A stretch of 64,000 bases of DNA, taken from an uncultured Dehalococcoidia bacterium. GTDB taxonomy: Bacteria; Chloroflexota; Dehalococcoidia; Lucifugimonadales; UBA3495. Shown piece by piece: positions 8,581 through 17,184 of this stretch (within the stretch, counting starts at the first letter, position 1; the number at the start of each line of letters is the position of its first letter). A model generated the notes under the pieces. That model did no database searches. It had not been told where the DNA came from and saw only the letters and a program-made list of their open reading frames with translations. The position numbers and the translations under genes were made by a program. The stretch lies in assembly GCA_951812535.1 (NCBI GenBank), contig CATOSK010000002.1, positions 27,665 through 91,664 of the forward strand, read 5' to 3'.

Positions 8581-9567
8581 CTAACCGGAGGCATCCAGCA
8601 GAGCCTTCCCCCGCTCGATTCCGGGCGTTGGAGACGGATCAACCCCTCTCAGCATGGCCAGGTAGAAACTGGCGTAGTCCCCCAGGGCCAGCAGGTGCAG
8701 CACCTGGGAGAGCGGGCTTGCCTCGGGACCATGAACCACGCGGCAAGGCGCTCCCAACACCCGCAGCAGATCGGCCGCGGTATCGAACCGCCGCTCCAAC
8801 TGAACCCCGCATCCCGATGGTCTGAGCAGCAGAGACGCTGGCGCCGCTCCGTCGAGACTGGCAAACGCCTCCACCGAATTGTGGAGGGCCTCCGGCAGGG
8901 CCTCGAAGAACGCCCAAACCTTGGCGTTCTCATTCAATTGGGTCTTCCAGCGGCGGGCCATTCCGGAAAGGATGCCCCCGCCGTAAATTACAATTGCCCG
9001 CCCATCCAGATCTGATGCAAGCTGCTTCGCCGGGTTCTCTTTCGTCTGGAACTCTTCCGCCCACCCCGCTGCCGCCGCCTCGACAGACGACATCGCCTCT
9101 TCTGCAACCACCGAGGGAGTTGCCAGCAAGCCGCAGCTTTGCAGGACACCCAGCAACAGCATCAGGTTGAACCCCAGGGCGCTCCGGGGCTCCCCGGGGG
9201 CATCAATCCTAAGGAAAGGAACTCGCCCGGCCTGTGCCTCCTCCTCCAGCAGGCCTCCGCCGGCCACCACCAGGGCCGGCGTTCCGCCCTGGAGCGCCTG
9301 CCGGAACATTTCCAGTGTCTCCCGCGTCGAGCCGGAGTGGCTGCACGCCACCAGCAGGGTTTCATCATCGAGGGAGAAGGGAAGGGACAGTTCCCGCACC
9401 ACCGAAACCGGCGGCCCCCCGGCCGCCGCCGCCAGGTCGGAAACCAGGTCGCCCACAATGGCCGAACCTCCCATACCGGCCAGCACCAAGCGGCGGACCC
9501 GGGGCCAATCGGAGGGAGGAACGAAGCCCGTACCCTGCTCCCATCCCCTGAGACAACTCTCCGGCAT
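8581..9567 (-). CDS. Bifunctional phosphoglucose/phosphomannose isomerase (SIS domain)
   Basis: A 328-residue protein from the first ATG. Two SIS domains are seen: LVLAGMGGSAIVGDL near residue 30 and ACSHSGSTRETLEM near residue 75, with the C-terminal isomerase domain (SALGFNLMLLLGVL, later KVWAFFEALPEALHNS). It interconverts aldose and ketose 6-phosphates in sugar metabolism. The frame stays open upstream and encodes LDSLEFIDTCDPSGLRHRL, which looks like the true family N-terminus; no ATG, GTG or TTG was found there, so the real start may be an unusual codon near 9630-9650. The same strand carries yvcK about 250 nt further upstream. Confidence 0.85.
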   Translation of the reverse strand: MPESCLRGWEQGTGFVPPSDWPRVRRLVLAGMGGSAIVGDLVSDLAAAAGGPPVSVVRELSLPFSLDDETLLVACSHSGSTRETLEMFRQALQGGTPALVVAGGGLLEEEAQAGRVPFLRIDAPGEPRSALGFNLMLLLGVLQSCGLLATPSVVAEEAMSSVEAAAAGWAEEFQTKENPAKQLASDLDGRAIVIYGGGILSGMARRWKTQLNENAKVWAFFEALPEALHNSVEAFASLDGAAPASLLLRPSGCGVQLERRFDTAADLLRVLGAPCRVVHGPEASPLSQVLHLLALGDYASFYLAMLRGVDPSPTPGIERGKALLDASG

Positions 9568-9816
9568 CGACCGTAGCCGGTGCCGCAGGCCGCTGGGGTC
9601 GCAGGTATCAATGAATTCCAGGGAATCCAGCCGGGCGGAGGCCGGAGCACAGGAATCCGCCCTGTGTCGGCTCTGACCTCGAATGGTGCTCCCGTCGCTA
9701 GGGATATGCCCCCCTTGGGTTTGAAACAGCCAGGATTCGAAGGGTGATTACCAGTTGCCCCGGTGCTATCCGCAATGCCGCGGCAGGCGGACTGGCGCGG
9801 CCGCCGGCAGTGACCT

Positions 9817-10926
9817 TCAGTCCGGCTCAGCCACCGGAATCGGCGCGGCCTGGGGCTCCTGCGTCCCCAATGCTGCGAAGCCTTCTATCCCTTCCAGGCC
9901 GGAGGGTTCTCCGCACTGTCGGACGACCGTCCCAGATACCCGTCCCTGCCCTGCAATGTCCAGGACCGCTTCGGCCACCCGGCTGGCTTGGTGCATCAGA
10001 GGGACCTCGTCGTTCCCCAGGACGGCGGCGTACACGCCCGGGACCAGTCCCCCCGCCACCTCTATGTCGGCTTCCACCGGGCGGGCCTGCTCCTGCCGGT
10101 AGGCAATCCTGACCTCGTCAGGAATATCCCCGCAGTTCACCAGTACCCAGTCCAGGCTGTCCCGGCCCACGTAATTCTGCATTTCACGAACAAATCGGGA
10201 AGCGGTGAACCCGTCCGTTTCCCCCAGCTTGGTCATCAGGTTGCAGACATAAACCCGCGTAGCCCGGGTGTCCGAAAGCGCATCAGCCATCCCTTCCGCC
10301 AGGAAATTGGGGACGATGCTCGTATACAGGTCCCCCGGACCCAGGACCACCACGTCCGCGTCCATCACCGCGTCCACGCCCCTCCGGTTTGCCGGGACCG
10401 CCGGGTCCAGGAACACCCGCTCAATGCTGGGATGAAGCTGCCTCCTCAGGTCGATGGCAGACTCTCCTCTCAGCAAGCGGCCGTCGCTCAGCTCCGCGCA
10501 GAGGTCGGCCCGTTCCAGGGAAACGGGGATCACCTGGCCGGTGATATTGAGCAGCCCGGACATTTCGTCGATGGCCTGTTCCAGGTCCTTGCCCAGGGTG
10601 GTCAGCGCAGCCAGGAGCAGATTGCCCAGGCTGTGCCCGTTCAGGCTGCTCTCGTCGTCGAACCGGAAGTCCACCAGGTCCCTCAAGGGCCGGGCGGCAT
10701 CCCCTTCGCTCAATCCCAGCAGACATTGTCTCAGGTCGCCCAGCGGTGGATAGCCGAACTCCTTTTGAAGCAGGCCCGAACTGCCGCCGCTGTCGAACAT
10801 CGTGACGATGGCGGAAACCCGGCTCGTGTGCTGTTTCAGGCCTCGCAGCACCGCAGAGGTGCCGGTGCCGCCCCCGATTACGACGATTCTCGGACCCTCA
10901 ACAGGTTCGTCCCTGACCGTTGCCAT
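9817..10926 (-). CDS. YvcK/CofD-like protein (gluconeogenesis factor)
   Basis: A 369-residue protein of the YvcK group within the CofD-like family. Seen: IVVIGGGTGTSAVLRGL near the start, TMFDSGGSSGLLQKEF, PPLGDLRQCLLGL and NSLGNLLLAAL-type GHSLGNLLLAALTTL. YvcK proteins bind UDP-sugars and link cell-wall synthesis and gluconeogenic growth. The start is taken as the ATG at 10926, behind GGGAGCAGCTGG; a TTG at 10956 behind GGGAGGGGGA is a possible alternative. It lies upstream of the phosphosugar isomerase on the same strand, consistent with a carbohydrate-balance role. True CofD activity is unlikely because no F420 genes are near. Confidence 0.85.
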   Translation of the reverse strand: MATVRDEPVEGPRIVVIGGGTGTSAVLRGLKQHTSRVSAIVTMFDSGGSSGLLQKEFGYPPLGDLRQCLLGLSEGDAARPLRDLVDFRFDDESSLNGHSLGNLLLAALTTLGKDLEQAIDEMSGLLNITGQVIPVSLERADLCAELSDGRLLRGESAIDLRRQLHPSIERVFLDPAVPANRRGVDAVMDADVVVLGPGDLYTSIVPNFLAEGMADALSDTRATRVYVCNLMTKLGETDGFTASRFVREMQNYVGRDSLDWVLVNCGDIPDEVRIAYRQEQARPVEADIEVAGGLVPGVYAAVLGNDEVPLMHQASRVAEAVLDIAGQGRVSGTVVRQCGEPSGLEGIEGFAALGTQEPQAAPIPVAEPD

Positions 10927-11183
10927 CCAGCTGCTCCCGTCGGATTCCCACGACAATCCCCCTCCCGGCCCTGCTGCATTCTACCCGTTCCTATTGCCTC
11001 CCGCCAACAGACCATTGGATGCGGCGAGTGGCCCAGGAACAAACCGCTTTCTCTCCCAACCAAACCGGAAGAACCGAACCTGTGTCGTTTCATTTTTTCC
11101 GGCTCCTTTTTTATAATGTTGCTGGTAGTCCTGCCGGGCAGGACGAGGGTTGTCGGCGGTTCTTCATGGAACGCCGGCGGCGT

Positions 11184-11212
11184 TGACACTGTCGGCGGGG
11201 AATACTATCATG
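11184..11212 (+). promoter_or_regulatory. Sigma-70-type promoter for the DUF1800 operon
   Basis: TTGACA (11184-11189), a 17-nt spacer and TATCAT (11207-11212). The predicted start leaves a leader of about 135 nt before the DUF1800 ATG. The remaining 10957-11355 interval holds no gene I can support; it divides divergently from yvcK. Confidence 0.72.
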
Positions 11213-11355
11213 TTATCTCCTTATAACCGTTACAAATTAGCGGTTCTGGAGAGCATTGCCCGGAATTTCGGATGCCCTTACCGGGAAGGAATGCAGCCGG
11301 GCTGCCGGCAATTGAATACGAACCCTAAAGTTCAACAAATCCACAGGAGGAGTTT

Positions 11356-12774
11356 ATGGCTGAACAAGACATCGCCCTGATGGCCCACCTGTTGCGCCGC
11401 GCCGGGTTTGGAGCTAGCCGGGAGGAGATTGAGGCGAGAGCCGCTGCCGGATACGAAGCGACCGTCGCCGAAATGCTCAACCCCGAGTCCACTCCTGGCA
11501 TCGACGAAGACCTGCTGATGCGCTATCAGCCCGCTTATCACGAGGCCGCTGCCATCGAGACCAATGTCCAGCAGTGGATCTACTACATGATCAACAACCC
11601 CCGCCAGCTCCAGGAGAAGATGGCCCTCTTCTGGCACATGATTTTCTGCGCCGGCCACAGCAAGATCGACAGCGGCCAGGAAATGGGGCTCATGGTCAAG
11701 ATGTTCCGGCAACAAGGCATGGGCAACTTCAAGGAGATGCTCATCCTACTTTCCACCAACCCTGGAATGATCTACTACCTGGACAACTGCGAGAGCCACA
11801 AAGTCGCCGTCAACGAGAACTACGGCCGCGAGCTCCTGGAGCTGTTCTCCATGGGCGTTGGCAAGGACGAGAATTTCAACTACTCCGAGGACGACGTCAA
11901 GGCCTGCGCCCGCGCTTTCACCGGCTGGAATATCGCTCCCGCCTACCCGCCGTTCCCCTATGGCCGCAGCCCCTGGCAGTTCCGCTTCGACCCGGCCGAC
12001 CACGACGACTCCGACAAGACCTTCCTGGGACAGACCGGCAACTGGAACGGCGATGATATCATCGAGATGGTCTGCCAGCAGCCGGCCACCGCCCGGTTCA
12101 TCTCCCGCCACCTGTGCAACTACCTCATCGGCGACGATGTTCCGGTCCCGTCCTGGCGCCAGACTCCCCCGCAGCACGTCGAGCTCATCGAGAAGCTGGA
12201 GAAGACCTACTTCGACTCCGGCTACGAGATCAAGGCCATGCTCGAAGTCCTGCTCAACTCGGATGAGTTCAAGAACGCCCGCTACACCAAGGTGAAGAAC
12301 CCGGCCGAGATGGTTGCCGGAACCCTCCGCCTCGTTGGCGACCACCGGGAGATCAAGCCCGGCCTGTTCGACATCTCCCAAGAGCCCAAGTACATGGGCA
12401 TGGACCTGATGAATCCCCCCACGGTGGAAGGCTGGCATACCGGCCACGAGTGGATCGACAGCGGCACCCTGGTTGAGCGCATCAACTTCGCCGCCGACTA
12501 CATGGGCCAGACGGACCTCCCCGGAGTCCGCGGCATGATCGACCGCCTCATGGACCAGGGCGAGTCCCTGTCCCCCGAGCAGTTCGTCGAAGGCTGCCTG
12601 GACATGGTTGGACAGCTCGCCGTAACCGACGAAACCCGCGGCCAACTGGTAGCTCACGCCGAGCGCGGAGGCAGCCTCACCCACGGCACTGATGCCGATC
12701 GGTCCGAGTTCACCCGCCGCTCCGGCGAGATGTTCCAGATGATCGCCGCCACCTCGGAATACCAGTTCGGCTAG
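11356..12774 (+). CDS. DUF1800 family protein
   Basis: A 472-residue protein. The opening HLLRRAGFGASREEIE is the DUF1800 signature, followed by LFWHMIFCAGHSKI, NYGRELLELFSMGVG, ACARAFTGWNI, and the late MGMDLMNPPTVEGWHTG motif. DUF1800 proteins nearly always neighbour DUF1501 proteins, as here, and the pair is thought to act together in an unknown extracytoplasmic or surface function. There is no signal peptide. The ATG follows CAGGAGGAGTTT. It is the first gene of a group driven by the promoter at 11184 and continued by DUF1501 and an NHL protein. Confidence 0.9.
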   Translation: MAEQDIALMAHLLRRAGFGASREEIEARAAAGYEATVAEMLNPESTPGIDEDLLMRYQPAYHEAAAIETNVQQWIYYMINNPRQLQEKMALFWHMIFCAGHSKIDSGQEMGLMVKMFRQQGMGNFKEMLILLSTNPGMIYYLDNCESHKVAVNENYGRELLELFSMGVGKDENFNYSEDDVKACARAFTGWNIAPAYPPFPYGRSPWQFRFDPADHDDSDKTFLGQTGNWNGDDIIEMVCQQPATARFISRHLCNYLIGDDVPVPSWRQTPPQHVELIEKLEKTYFDSGYEIKAMLEVLLNSDEFKNARYTKVKNPAEMVAGTLRLVGDHREIKPGLFDISQEPKYMGMDLMNPPTVEGWHTGHEWIDSGTLVERINFAADYMGQTDLPGVRGMIDRLMDQGESLSPEQFVEGCLDMVGQLAVTDETRGQLVAHAERGGSLTHGTDADRSEFTRRSGEMFQMIAATSEYQFG

Positions 12775-12806
12775 GCCGCCGACAGCAAACCGGCACGAAC
12801 AATTAA

Positions 12807-12870
12807 CCGACGCCCGGGCCCCCTTGGACAAGTTGCCTCAATCGGGGCCCGGAAGCGGCGGGAAATTAGA
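12807..12870 (+). repeat. Family A palindromic repeat in the DUF1501 leader
   Basis: Copy of an interspersed repeat beginning CCGACGCCC and containing the loop GGACAAGTTGCCTCAATC between GGGCCCC and GGGGCCC arms, then GAAGCGGCGGGAAATTAGA just before the DUF1501 ribosome site. Other copies lie at 14094, 16412, 17773, 30143-30363 and 38418. Confidence 0.8.
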
Positions 12871-12883
12871 ACGGAGGAACGTA

Positions 12884-14017
12884 ATGGTCTCTACCAAGAA
12901 GGACAATGTTCTGGCAGTGCTGTCCCTGTCGGGCGGCAACGATGGTCTGAACACCGTCATCCCCTACAACAGCGGACACTACCGCGACTTCCGGCCCAAC
13001 CTCGGCATTTCCGCCGAGCAGGTCATCCCCCTCAACGAGGAAATCGGCCTGCACCCCACCATGGGCCCCTTGAAGCGGTTCTGGGACGAGGGCAAGCTGG
13101 CCATCTTCTTGGGCATCGGCTATCCCAGCCCCAGCTACTCTCACTTCCGCTCCATGGACATCTGGCACACCTGTGAGCCCGTGGCCATCGGCACGGAGGG
13201 CTGGCTGGGCCAGGCCATCAAGGAACTTGACCCCAACGCCGAGAACGTTCTGACCGGCGTCAACTTCGGCCGCGGCCTTCCCCGCGCCCTGGCCAAGGAA
13301 GGCGTCCCCGTCGCATCCGTCGGCAACCTCGAGACCTATGGACTGCTGACCGGCATCGACGGCGAGGATCAGCGCGCCGAGGCCCTGGATGTGTTCGGCC
13401 GCATGTACGGCCCGACCATCGGCACCGGCTACGCGCTGGATTACATCCGCCGGACCGGCACCGACGCCCTCAAGGGTGCTGACATCCTGGCCACCGCCCC
13501 GGACATGTACTCCTCCACAGTGGAGTACTCGGCCACCGCCGTCGGCCAGTACATGAAGAACATCGCCCAGACCCACCTGGCCGGTTTCGGCTCCCGGGTG
13601 CTGTACACCACCTCCCCGTACAACGGTTTCGACACCCACGCCAACCAGGGCCAAGCCCACTCGGCCCTCTGGACCGACGTCTCCGCCACCGTCGAGAACT
13701 TCATGGATGACCTCCGCGAGCACAACGCCAGCGACAACGTCACCCTGTTCATGTTCTCGGAGTTCGGGCGCCGCGTCGGCGACAACGGCTCCGGCACCGA
13801 CCACGGCGCCGGCAGCGTCGCCTTTGCCATTGGCGAGCACGTCAAGGGCGGCATCTACGGAACATACCCGTCTCTCGACCCGAACCAGCAGGAGGAGGGC
13901 GGCAACTTGGCCCACAACATGGACTTCCGCCAGGTCTACCAGTGCCTCCTCGAGGACTGGCTCGGCATCGACCCGGTCCCCATCGCCGGACAGTTCGACA
14001 AGGTAGCGTTCCTCTAG
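12884..14017 (+). CDS. DUF1501 family protein
   Basis: A 377-residue protein from the ATG at 12884, which follows ACGGAGGAACGTA; an in-frame ATG 60 nt upstream falls inside a repeat. Family features: LAVLSLSGGNDGLNTVIPY at the start, LHPTMGPLKRFWDEGKLAI, YPSPSYSHFRSMDIWHT, NGFDTHANQGQAHSALW and FSEFGRRVGDNGSGTDHGAG. DUF1501 belongs to the alkaline-phosphatase/sulfatase superfamily and usually carries a Tat signal; none is present here. It is paired with DUF1800 upstream and an NHL protein downstream. Confidence 0.9.
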   Translation: MVSTKKDNVLAVLSLSGGNDGLNTVIPYNSGHYRDFRPNLGISAEQVIPLNEEIGLHPTMGPLKRFWDEGKLAIFLGIGYPSPSYSHFRSMDIWHTCEPVAIGTEGWLGQAIKELDPNAENVLTGVNFGRGLPRALAKEGVPVASVGNLETYGLLTGIDGEDQRAEALDVFGRMYGPTIGTGYALDYIRRTGTDALKGADILATAPDMYSSTVEYSATAVGQYMKNIAQTHLAGFGSRVLYTTSPYNGFDTHANQGQAHSALWTDVSATVENFMDDLREHNASDNVTLFMFSEFGRRVGDNGSGTDHGAGSVAFAIGEHVKGGIYGTYPSLDPNQQEEGGNLAHNMDFRQVYQCLLEDWLGIDPVPIAGQFDKVAFL

Positions 14018-14093
14018 GCCAACAGCAACGGACGGTCGGCGCGTCGGATTAACCCCGGCGTGCCGACCCTTTCAACATTCCAATTGTGGGAAA

Positions 14094-14148
14094 CCCCGAC
14101 GCCCAGGCCTCTTATCTTACCTGGGGCCGAAAGCGGCGGGATTTAGAG
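14094..14148 (+). repeat. Family A repeat, internally shortened, in the NHL leader
   Basis: Carries the flanks CCCCGACGCCCAGGCC and GGGGCCGAAAGCGGCGGGA of family A, but the loop is reduced to TCTTATCTTACCT. It ends 12 nt before the NHL gene's ATG, as in the DUF1501 leader. Confidence 0.7.
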
Positions 14149-14160
14149 AGGTAAAAAGCC

Positions 14161-15162
14161 ATGAGCACCCATTTTTTTGGGCTTAGCGACCGCACCTTCA
14201 CCTATAGCCATTCCATCGGTCGCAACGAGTTCGCCGGGACCGGCTTCCGCAACCCCGTCGACCTCGCCCTCGGCTCGGATGATACGGTCTACGTGATCAA
14301 CCGTTCCTACGAAAACCGTCCCGACGGCGTCCGCATCACCGTTTGCACCATGGACGAGGAGTACATCAGCGAGTTTGGGACCTACGGCGAAGGCGATGGA
14401 GAGATGATCTGGCCATCCGCCATAGCCATCGACAGTGACGAGGACCTCTATGTCGCCGACGAGTGGCTCAACCGGATTACCAAGTTCGACCGGGACGGCG
14501 AGTTCCTGGGCAAGTGGGGTGCCGCCGGCTCCGGCGACGGCGAGCTTGACCGACCCGCCGGCATCGCCATCAACGGCGACGTCATGTACATCACGGACAG
14601 CCGCAACCACCGCGTCCAGAAGTTCACCCTGGACGGGAAGTTCCTCGCCAAGTTCGGGAGCGAAGGCTCCGGAAAGGGCGAGTTCAACATGCCCTGGGGC
14701 ATCGCCCTGGACAACGAGGGCAACGTCCTCGTAGCCGACTGGCGCAACGACCGCATCCAGCAGTTCAGCGCCGACGGAGAGTGGCAGGCCACCTATGGCT
14801 CCTCCGGCGAAGGCGTCGGCCAGTTCAGCCGCCCCAACGGCGTGGCCGTCGACAAGGACGGTGACATATACGTGGCCGACTGGTTCAACAACCGGGTCCA
14901 GGTCCTCGCTCCCGACGGCCGCTTCATCGCCCAGATGCGTGGCGACCACGCCCTCTCCCAGTGGGGCAAGGACAAGCTCCTCTCCAACCCGGACATGATC
15001 CGCCAGCGCCAGATCGCCGCCGCCCACAGCACTGACTTCGAGAAGCGATTCTCCCATCCCTGTGCTGTGGCCATCGACGGCAAGGACCGGATCTCGATTC
15101 TGGACCACACCCGCGGCCGCATCCAGGTCTACTCCAAGACCCGTGAGGCGGTCTTGGTCTAA
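14161..15162 (+). CDS. NHL-repeat six-bladed beta-propeller protein
   Basis: A 333-residue protein with at least five NHL repeats. Recurring units are seen as PSAIAIDSDEDLYVADEWLN, PAGIAINGDVMYITDSRNHR, PWGIALDNEGNVLVADWRND and PNGVAVDKDGDIYVADWFNN, each followed by RI/RVQ-type strands. Such propellers bind peptides, RNA or sugars, or act as lactonase-like enzymes; no catalytic residues can be assigned. There is no signal peptide. The ATG follows GAGAGGTAAAAAGCC. It closes the DUF1800-DUF1501-NHL group, and a terminator hairpin follows. Confidence 0.87.
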   Translation: MSTHFFGLSDRTFTYSHSIGRNEFAGTGFRNPVDLALGSDDTVYVINRSYENRPDGVRITVCTMDEEYISEFGTYGEGDGEMIWPSAIAIDSDEDLYVADEWLNRITKFDRDGEFLGKWGAAGSGDGELDRPAGIAINGDVMYITDSRNHRVQKFTLDGKFLAKFGSEGSGKGEFNMPWGIALDNEGNVLVADWRNDRIQQFSADGEWQATYGSSGEGVGQFSRPNGVAVDKDGDIYVADWFNNRVQVLAPDGRFIAQMRGDHALSQWGKDKLLSNPDMIRQRQIAAAHSTDFEKRFSHPCAVAIDGKDRISILDHTRGRIQVYSKTREAVLV

Positions 15163-15195
15163 CCCCAACCTGGGTCCAGTCCCCGAACAAGAACA

Positions 15196-15224
15196 TCGCC
15201 GGAGTTGGTTGCCAACTCCGGCGA
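15196..15224 (+). terminator. Terminator hairpin after the NHL gene
   Basis: TCGCCGGAGTTGG (15196-15208) pairs perfectly with CCAACTCCGGCGA (15212-15224) across a 3-nt loop, followed by TTCGTTCTCTT. It lies between the NHL gene and the oppositely oriented gene at 15282. Confidence 0.72.
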
Positions 15225-15281
15225 TTCGTTCTCTTGACTCTGATGAGACCGGCCCTCCGCTGGCCAGCGTGTTTGCCCGTA

Positions 15282-15632
15282 TCAGCTCTCTTCCGGCGGC
15301 CCTTCTGGCATGCCGGCGTCGATCCACGCCGCAATCTCGTCCACTTCCGAACGCGCAACGAAGGGACCTCGCAGGGGCATCTTCCCGAAGGTCCCACATC
15401 CCCGCAACAGGGAACGCACCAGGTGGGTCTCCCGTCCGGGCAGACCGGGCTCAATGGACCGGTACCCGTTCAGCACCGACGCCTGCAGTTCCTGGGGAGT
15501 CTCCCAGTAGTATTCGTGAATGCCCGGGTACGGCTCCCGCTCCCAGCGTTCCTTCCACCGCTCCATGCAGTTGTCCAGGATTTCCTTGACTCGCGGCCAG
15601 TAGACTTCGTTCTCGCCAGGGGTAGTGCTCAT
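15282..15632 (-). CDS. Hypothetical protein with a cytochrome-c-like tail lacking CxxCH
   Basis: A 116-residue protein not assigned to a known family. The C-terminal half (LVRSLLRGCGTFGKMPLRGP, then SEVDEIAAWIDAGMPEGP) resembles the end of c-type cytochrome domains, where a methionine and a final W-I-x-x-G-M/A-P helix are usual. The heme-binding CxxCH is absent; only one Cys remains in that part. The first half is rich in charged and aromatic residues (YWPRVKEILDNCMERWKERW) and probably helical. There is no signal peptide. The ATG follows GGAGACACCCAG. It may be a degenerate or heme-less cytochrome relative. Confidence 0.6.
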   Translation of the reverse strand: MSTTPGENEVYWPRVKEILDNCMERWKERWEREPYPGIHEYYWETPQELQASVLNGYRSIEPGLPGRETHLVRSLLRGCGTFGKMPLRGPFVARSEVDEIAAWIDAGMPEGPPEES

Positions 15633-15688
15633 CTGGGTGTCTCCGCAATAGGTTGGAATGAATGACGCGGACCGGTTGCCCTCTACTC

Positions 15689-15730
15689 AGGCCTCTTGGA
15701 CGAGTTGCGCTGGCTGGGGCCGAAAACAGC
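15689..15730 (+). repeat. Degenerate family A-like repeat
   Basis: GGCCTCTTGGACGAGTTG and GGGGCCGAAAACAGCGGGGA resemble the family A arms and tail. It lies between two minus-strand genes and is the one copy not oriented towards a downstream gene. Confidence 0.4.
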
Positions 15731-15748
15731 GGGGATTCGTTCTATCTG

Positions 15749-16243
15749 TCAGCCGTTGGGGTGTTCGTTCACCGACTCCCTCTGCAGCAGTTCAATGGCG
15801 TGGGGCAGGACCGGCTTGACTACTTCCAGGGTCTCCTTGACCCCTTTCGGACTGCCCGGCAGCGTCAGGATCAACGTCGAGCCCCGTATCCCGGCCACTG
15901 AGCGGCTGATCATCGCCATGGGAGTGAACTTCAGCGTCTCGGCCCGCATCGCCTCGGCCATGCCGGGGACTTCCTTGTCCACAATGGCCAGGCACGCCTC
16001 TGGGGTGACATCCCGGGGCCCCAGCCCCGTGCCGCCGGTGCTGACCACCAGGTCCACGTCCGGCGCATCCGCCCACTCTGCCATCTTCCGGGAGATGTCG
16101 TCCTTCTCGTCCGAGACTATGTCGTAACGGACCACATCATAGTCCGGCGGGGCCAGCACTTCCTGGATTGCCTCGCTGCCCGTATCCTCCCGCTGCCCAA
16201 AGAACCCCGAGGTGCTGACAGTGAGAATCGCAAGCCTGTACAT
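15749..16243 (-). CDS. Molybdenum cofactor biosynthesis protein MoaB/MogA
   Basis: A 164-residue protein of the MoaB/MogA (MPT adenylyltransferase) fold. Features: LAILTVSTSGFFGQREDTGS at the start, DLVVSTGGTGLGPRDVTPEA near residue 70 and the late STLILTLPGSPKGVKE motif. It activates molybdopterin for metal insertion. The start chosen is the ATG at 16243; TATTAT lies 7 nt before it, so the mRNA may be leaderless. Molybdenum enzymes elsewhere in the window (nitrate reductase, sulfite-oxidase-like enzyme) and MobA at 47319 would need this cofactor. Confidence 0.87.
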   Translation of the reverse strand: MYRLAILTVSTSGFFGQREDTGSEAIQEVLAPPDYDVVRYDIVSDEKDDISRKMAEWADAPDVDLVVSTGGTGLGPRDVTPEACLAIVDKEVPGMAEAMRAETLKFTPMAMISRSVAGIRGSTLILTLPGSPKGVKETLEVVKPVLPHAIELLQRESVNEHPNG

Positions 16244-16384
16244 GGCCCTAATAATACCATACCCAATTTCCCTCAACACGCCCGGCCCGGGAGTCGTCCG
16301 CTACTCTATGAATCAGGAAGTTTGGGGAATGAATCCAACAACTTACCGACCTCACGCCGGGTGACTCGCCGTTCCGTTTCCCCG

Positions 16385-16390
16385 TATAAT
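16385..16390 (+). promoter_or_regulatory. Probable -10 box upstream of the Uma2 gene
   Basis: A consensus TATAAT, with only a weak -35 candidate (GTGACT, 16361-16366). It would give a leader of about 130 nt that contains the family A repeat. Confidence 0.45.
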
Positions 16391-16411
16391 GACCCCACTT
16401 CCGGCCCATCC

Positions 16412-16503
16412 CCCGACGCCCAGTCCCCTTAGACAAGTTACATCAATCGGGGGCGGAACGGGCAACTGCACCGGAGTTTAAACCAGCGCAATAGCATGGA
16501 GCG
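16412..16503 (+). repeat. Family A repeat plus 48-nt companion element in the Uma2 leader
   Basis: Family A core (AGACAAGTTACATCAATC between CCCC and GGGG arms), followed at 16456-16503 by a 48-nt element starting GAACGGGCAACTGCACC. The same companion occurs at 17862-17909 with only two differences. Confidence 0.75.
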
Positions 16504-16530
16504 ACAGGCGGGATTCGAATAGGGGCAACG

Positions 16531-17184
16531 ATGACCAGCAAGCCGATTCGTCAAACCGGGACGGTGGCGGAATCCGGCACATTTCCGGATGTTCCTCCCA
16601 GGGACGATACGCAGAACCCCCTGTACCTCTACCTGCCCGGATACCTCACCACCCTGCGCCGCCACTTCGGCTCCCCGGAAACAAACCTGGTCCTCAGCGA
16701 GCTCCCTTTGGGACACAGCCCGCGGCAGCGGCGGGGCATCCTCATTCCCGACCTGACGGTCGCTTTTGGCGTCGACGTTGACGCCATCATCGCCCAGTGG
16801 GGCTATGCTATCGAGGTGCAGGGCAAGCCCCCTGACTTCGTTCTGGAAATCGCCTCGACCACCACCGCCCGCAACGACGAGTCCGGGAAACGCGAAGGAT
16901 ACTCGGGCTACGGCGTCCCGGAATACTGGCGTTTCGACCCCACCGGTGGGCAGCGTTACCAACAGGGCCTCGCTGGAGACCGCCTGTCCGCCGGGACCTA
17001 CCAGCCGGTAACCATTGACACCGACGGCTTCCGGCATTGGGGCCATAGCAGTGTACTGGGCCTTACCCTTTGCTGGGAAGACGGACAGTTGCGCTGGTGG
17101 GACCCAATCGCCCGGCGTTACCTGGCCACCCACGACGAAGAGGCGGAAGGCCGCTTGGCCGAGCAACGGGCCCGCATAGCTTAG
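16531..17184 (+). CDS. Uma2 family (DUF820) restriction endonuclease-like protein, C-terminus cut by TAG
   Basis: A 217-residue Uma2 protein of the PD-(D/E)xK nuclease-like superfamily. Core motif seen: IPDLTVAFGVD, then the ..PDFVLEIASTTTARND.. strand with a conserved acidic residue and a KREGYSGYGVPEYWRFDPTG helix-strand typical of Uma2. The C-terminal coiled coil starts (EEAEGRLAEQRARIA) but stops at a TAG at 17182-17184; the same frame continues for 34 codons of the expected coiled coil. The function of Uma2 proteins is unclear; they are highly expanded in Chloroflexota and cyanobacteria. Confidence 0.82.
   Translation: MTSKPIRQTGTVAESGTFPDVPPRDDTQNPLYLYLPGYLTTLRRHFGSPETNLVLSELPLGHSPRQRRGILIPDLTVAFGVDVDAIIAQWGYAIEVQGKPPDFVLEIASTTTARNDESGKREGYSGYGVPEYWRFDPTGGQRYQQGLAGDRLSAGTYQPVTIDTDGFRHWGHSSVLGLTLCWEDGQLRWWDPIARRYLATHDEEAEGRLAEQRARIA

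Noticed and set aside
9700..9770. tRNA gene with a TTCGAATC T-loop on the minus strand
   Set aside because: The stem bases beside the loop do not pair, and no anticodon arm or acceptor stem is found.
14143..15399. 418-codon minus-strand open frame
   Set aside because: It is the antisense of the NHL gene, produced by high GC; no protein features.
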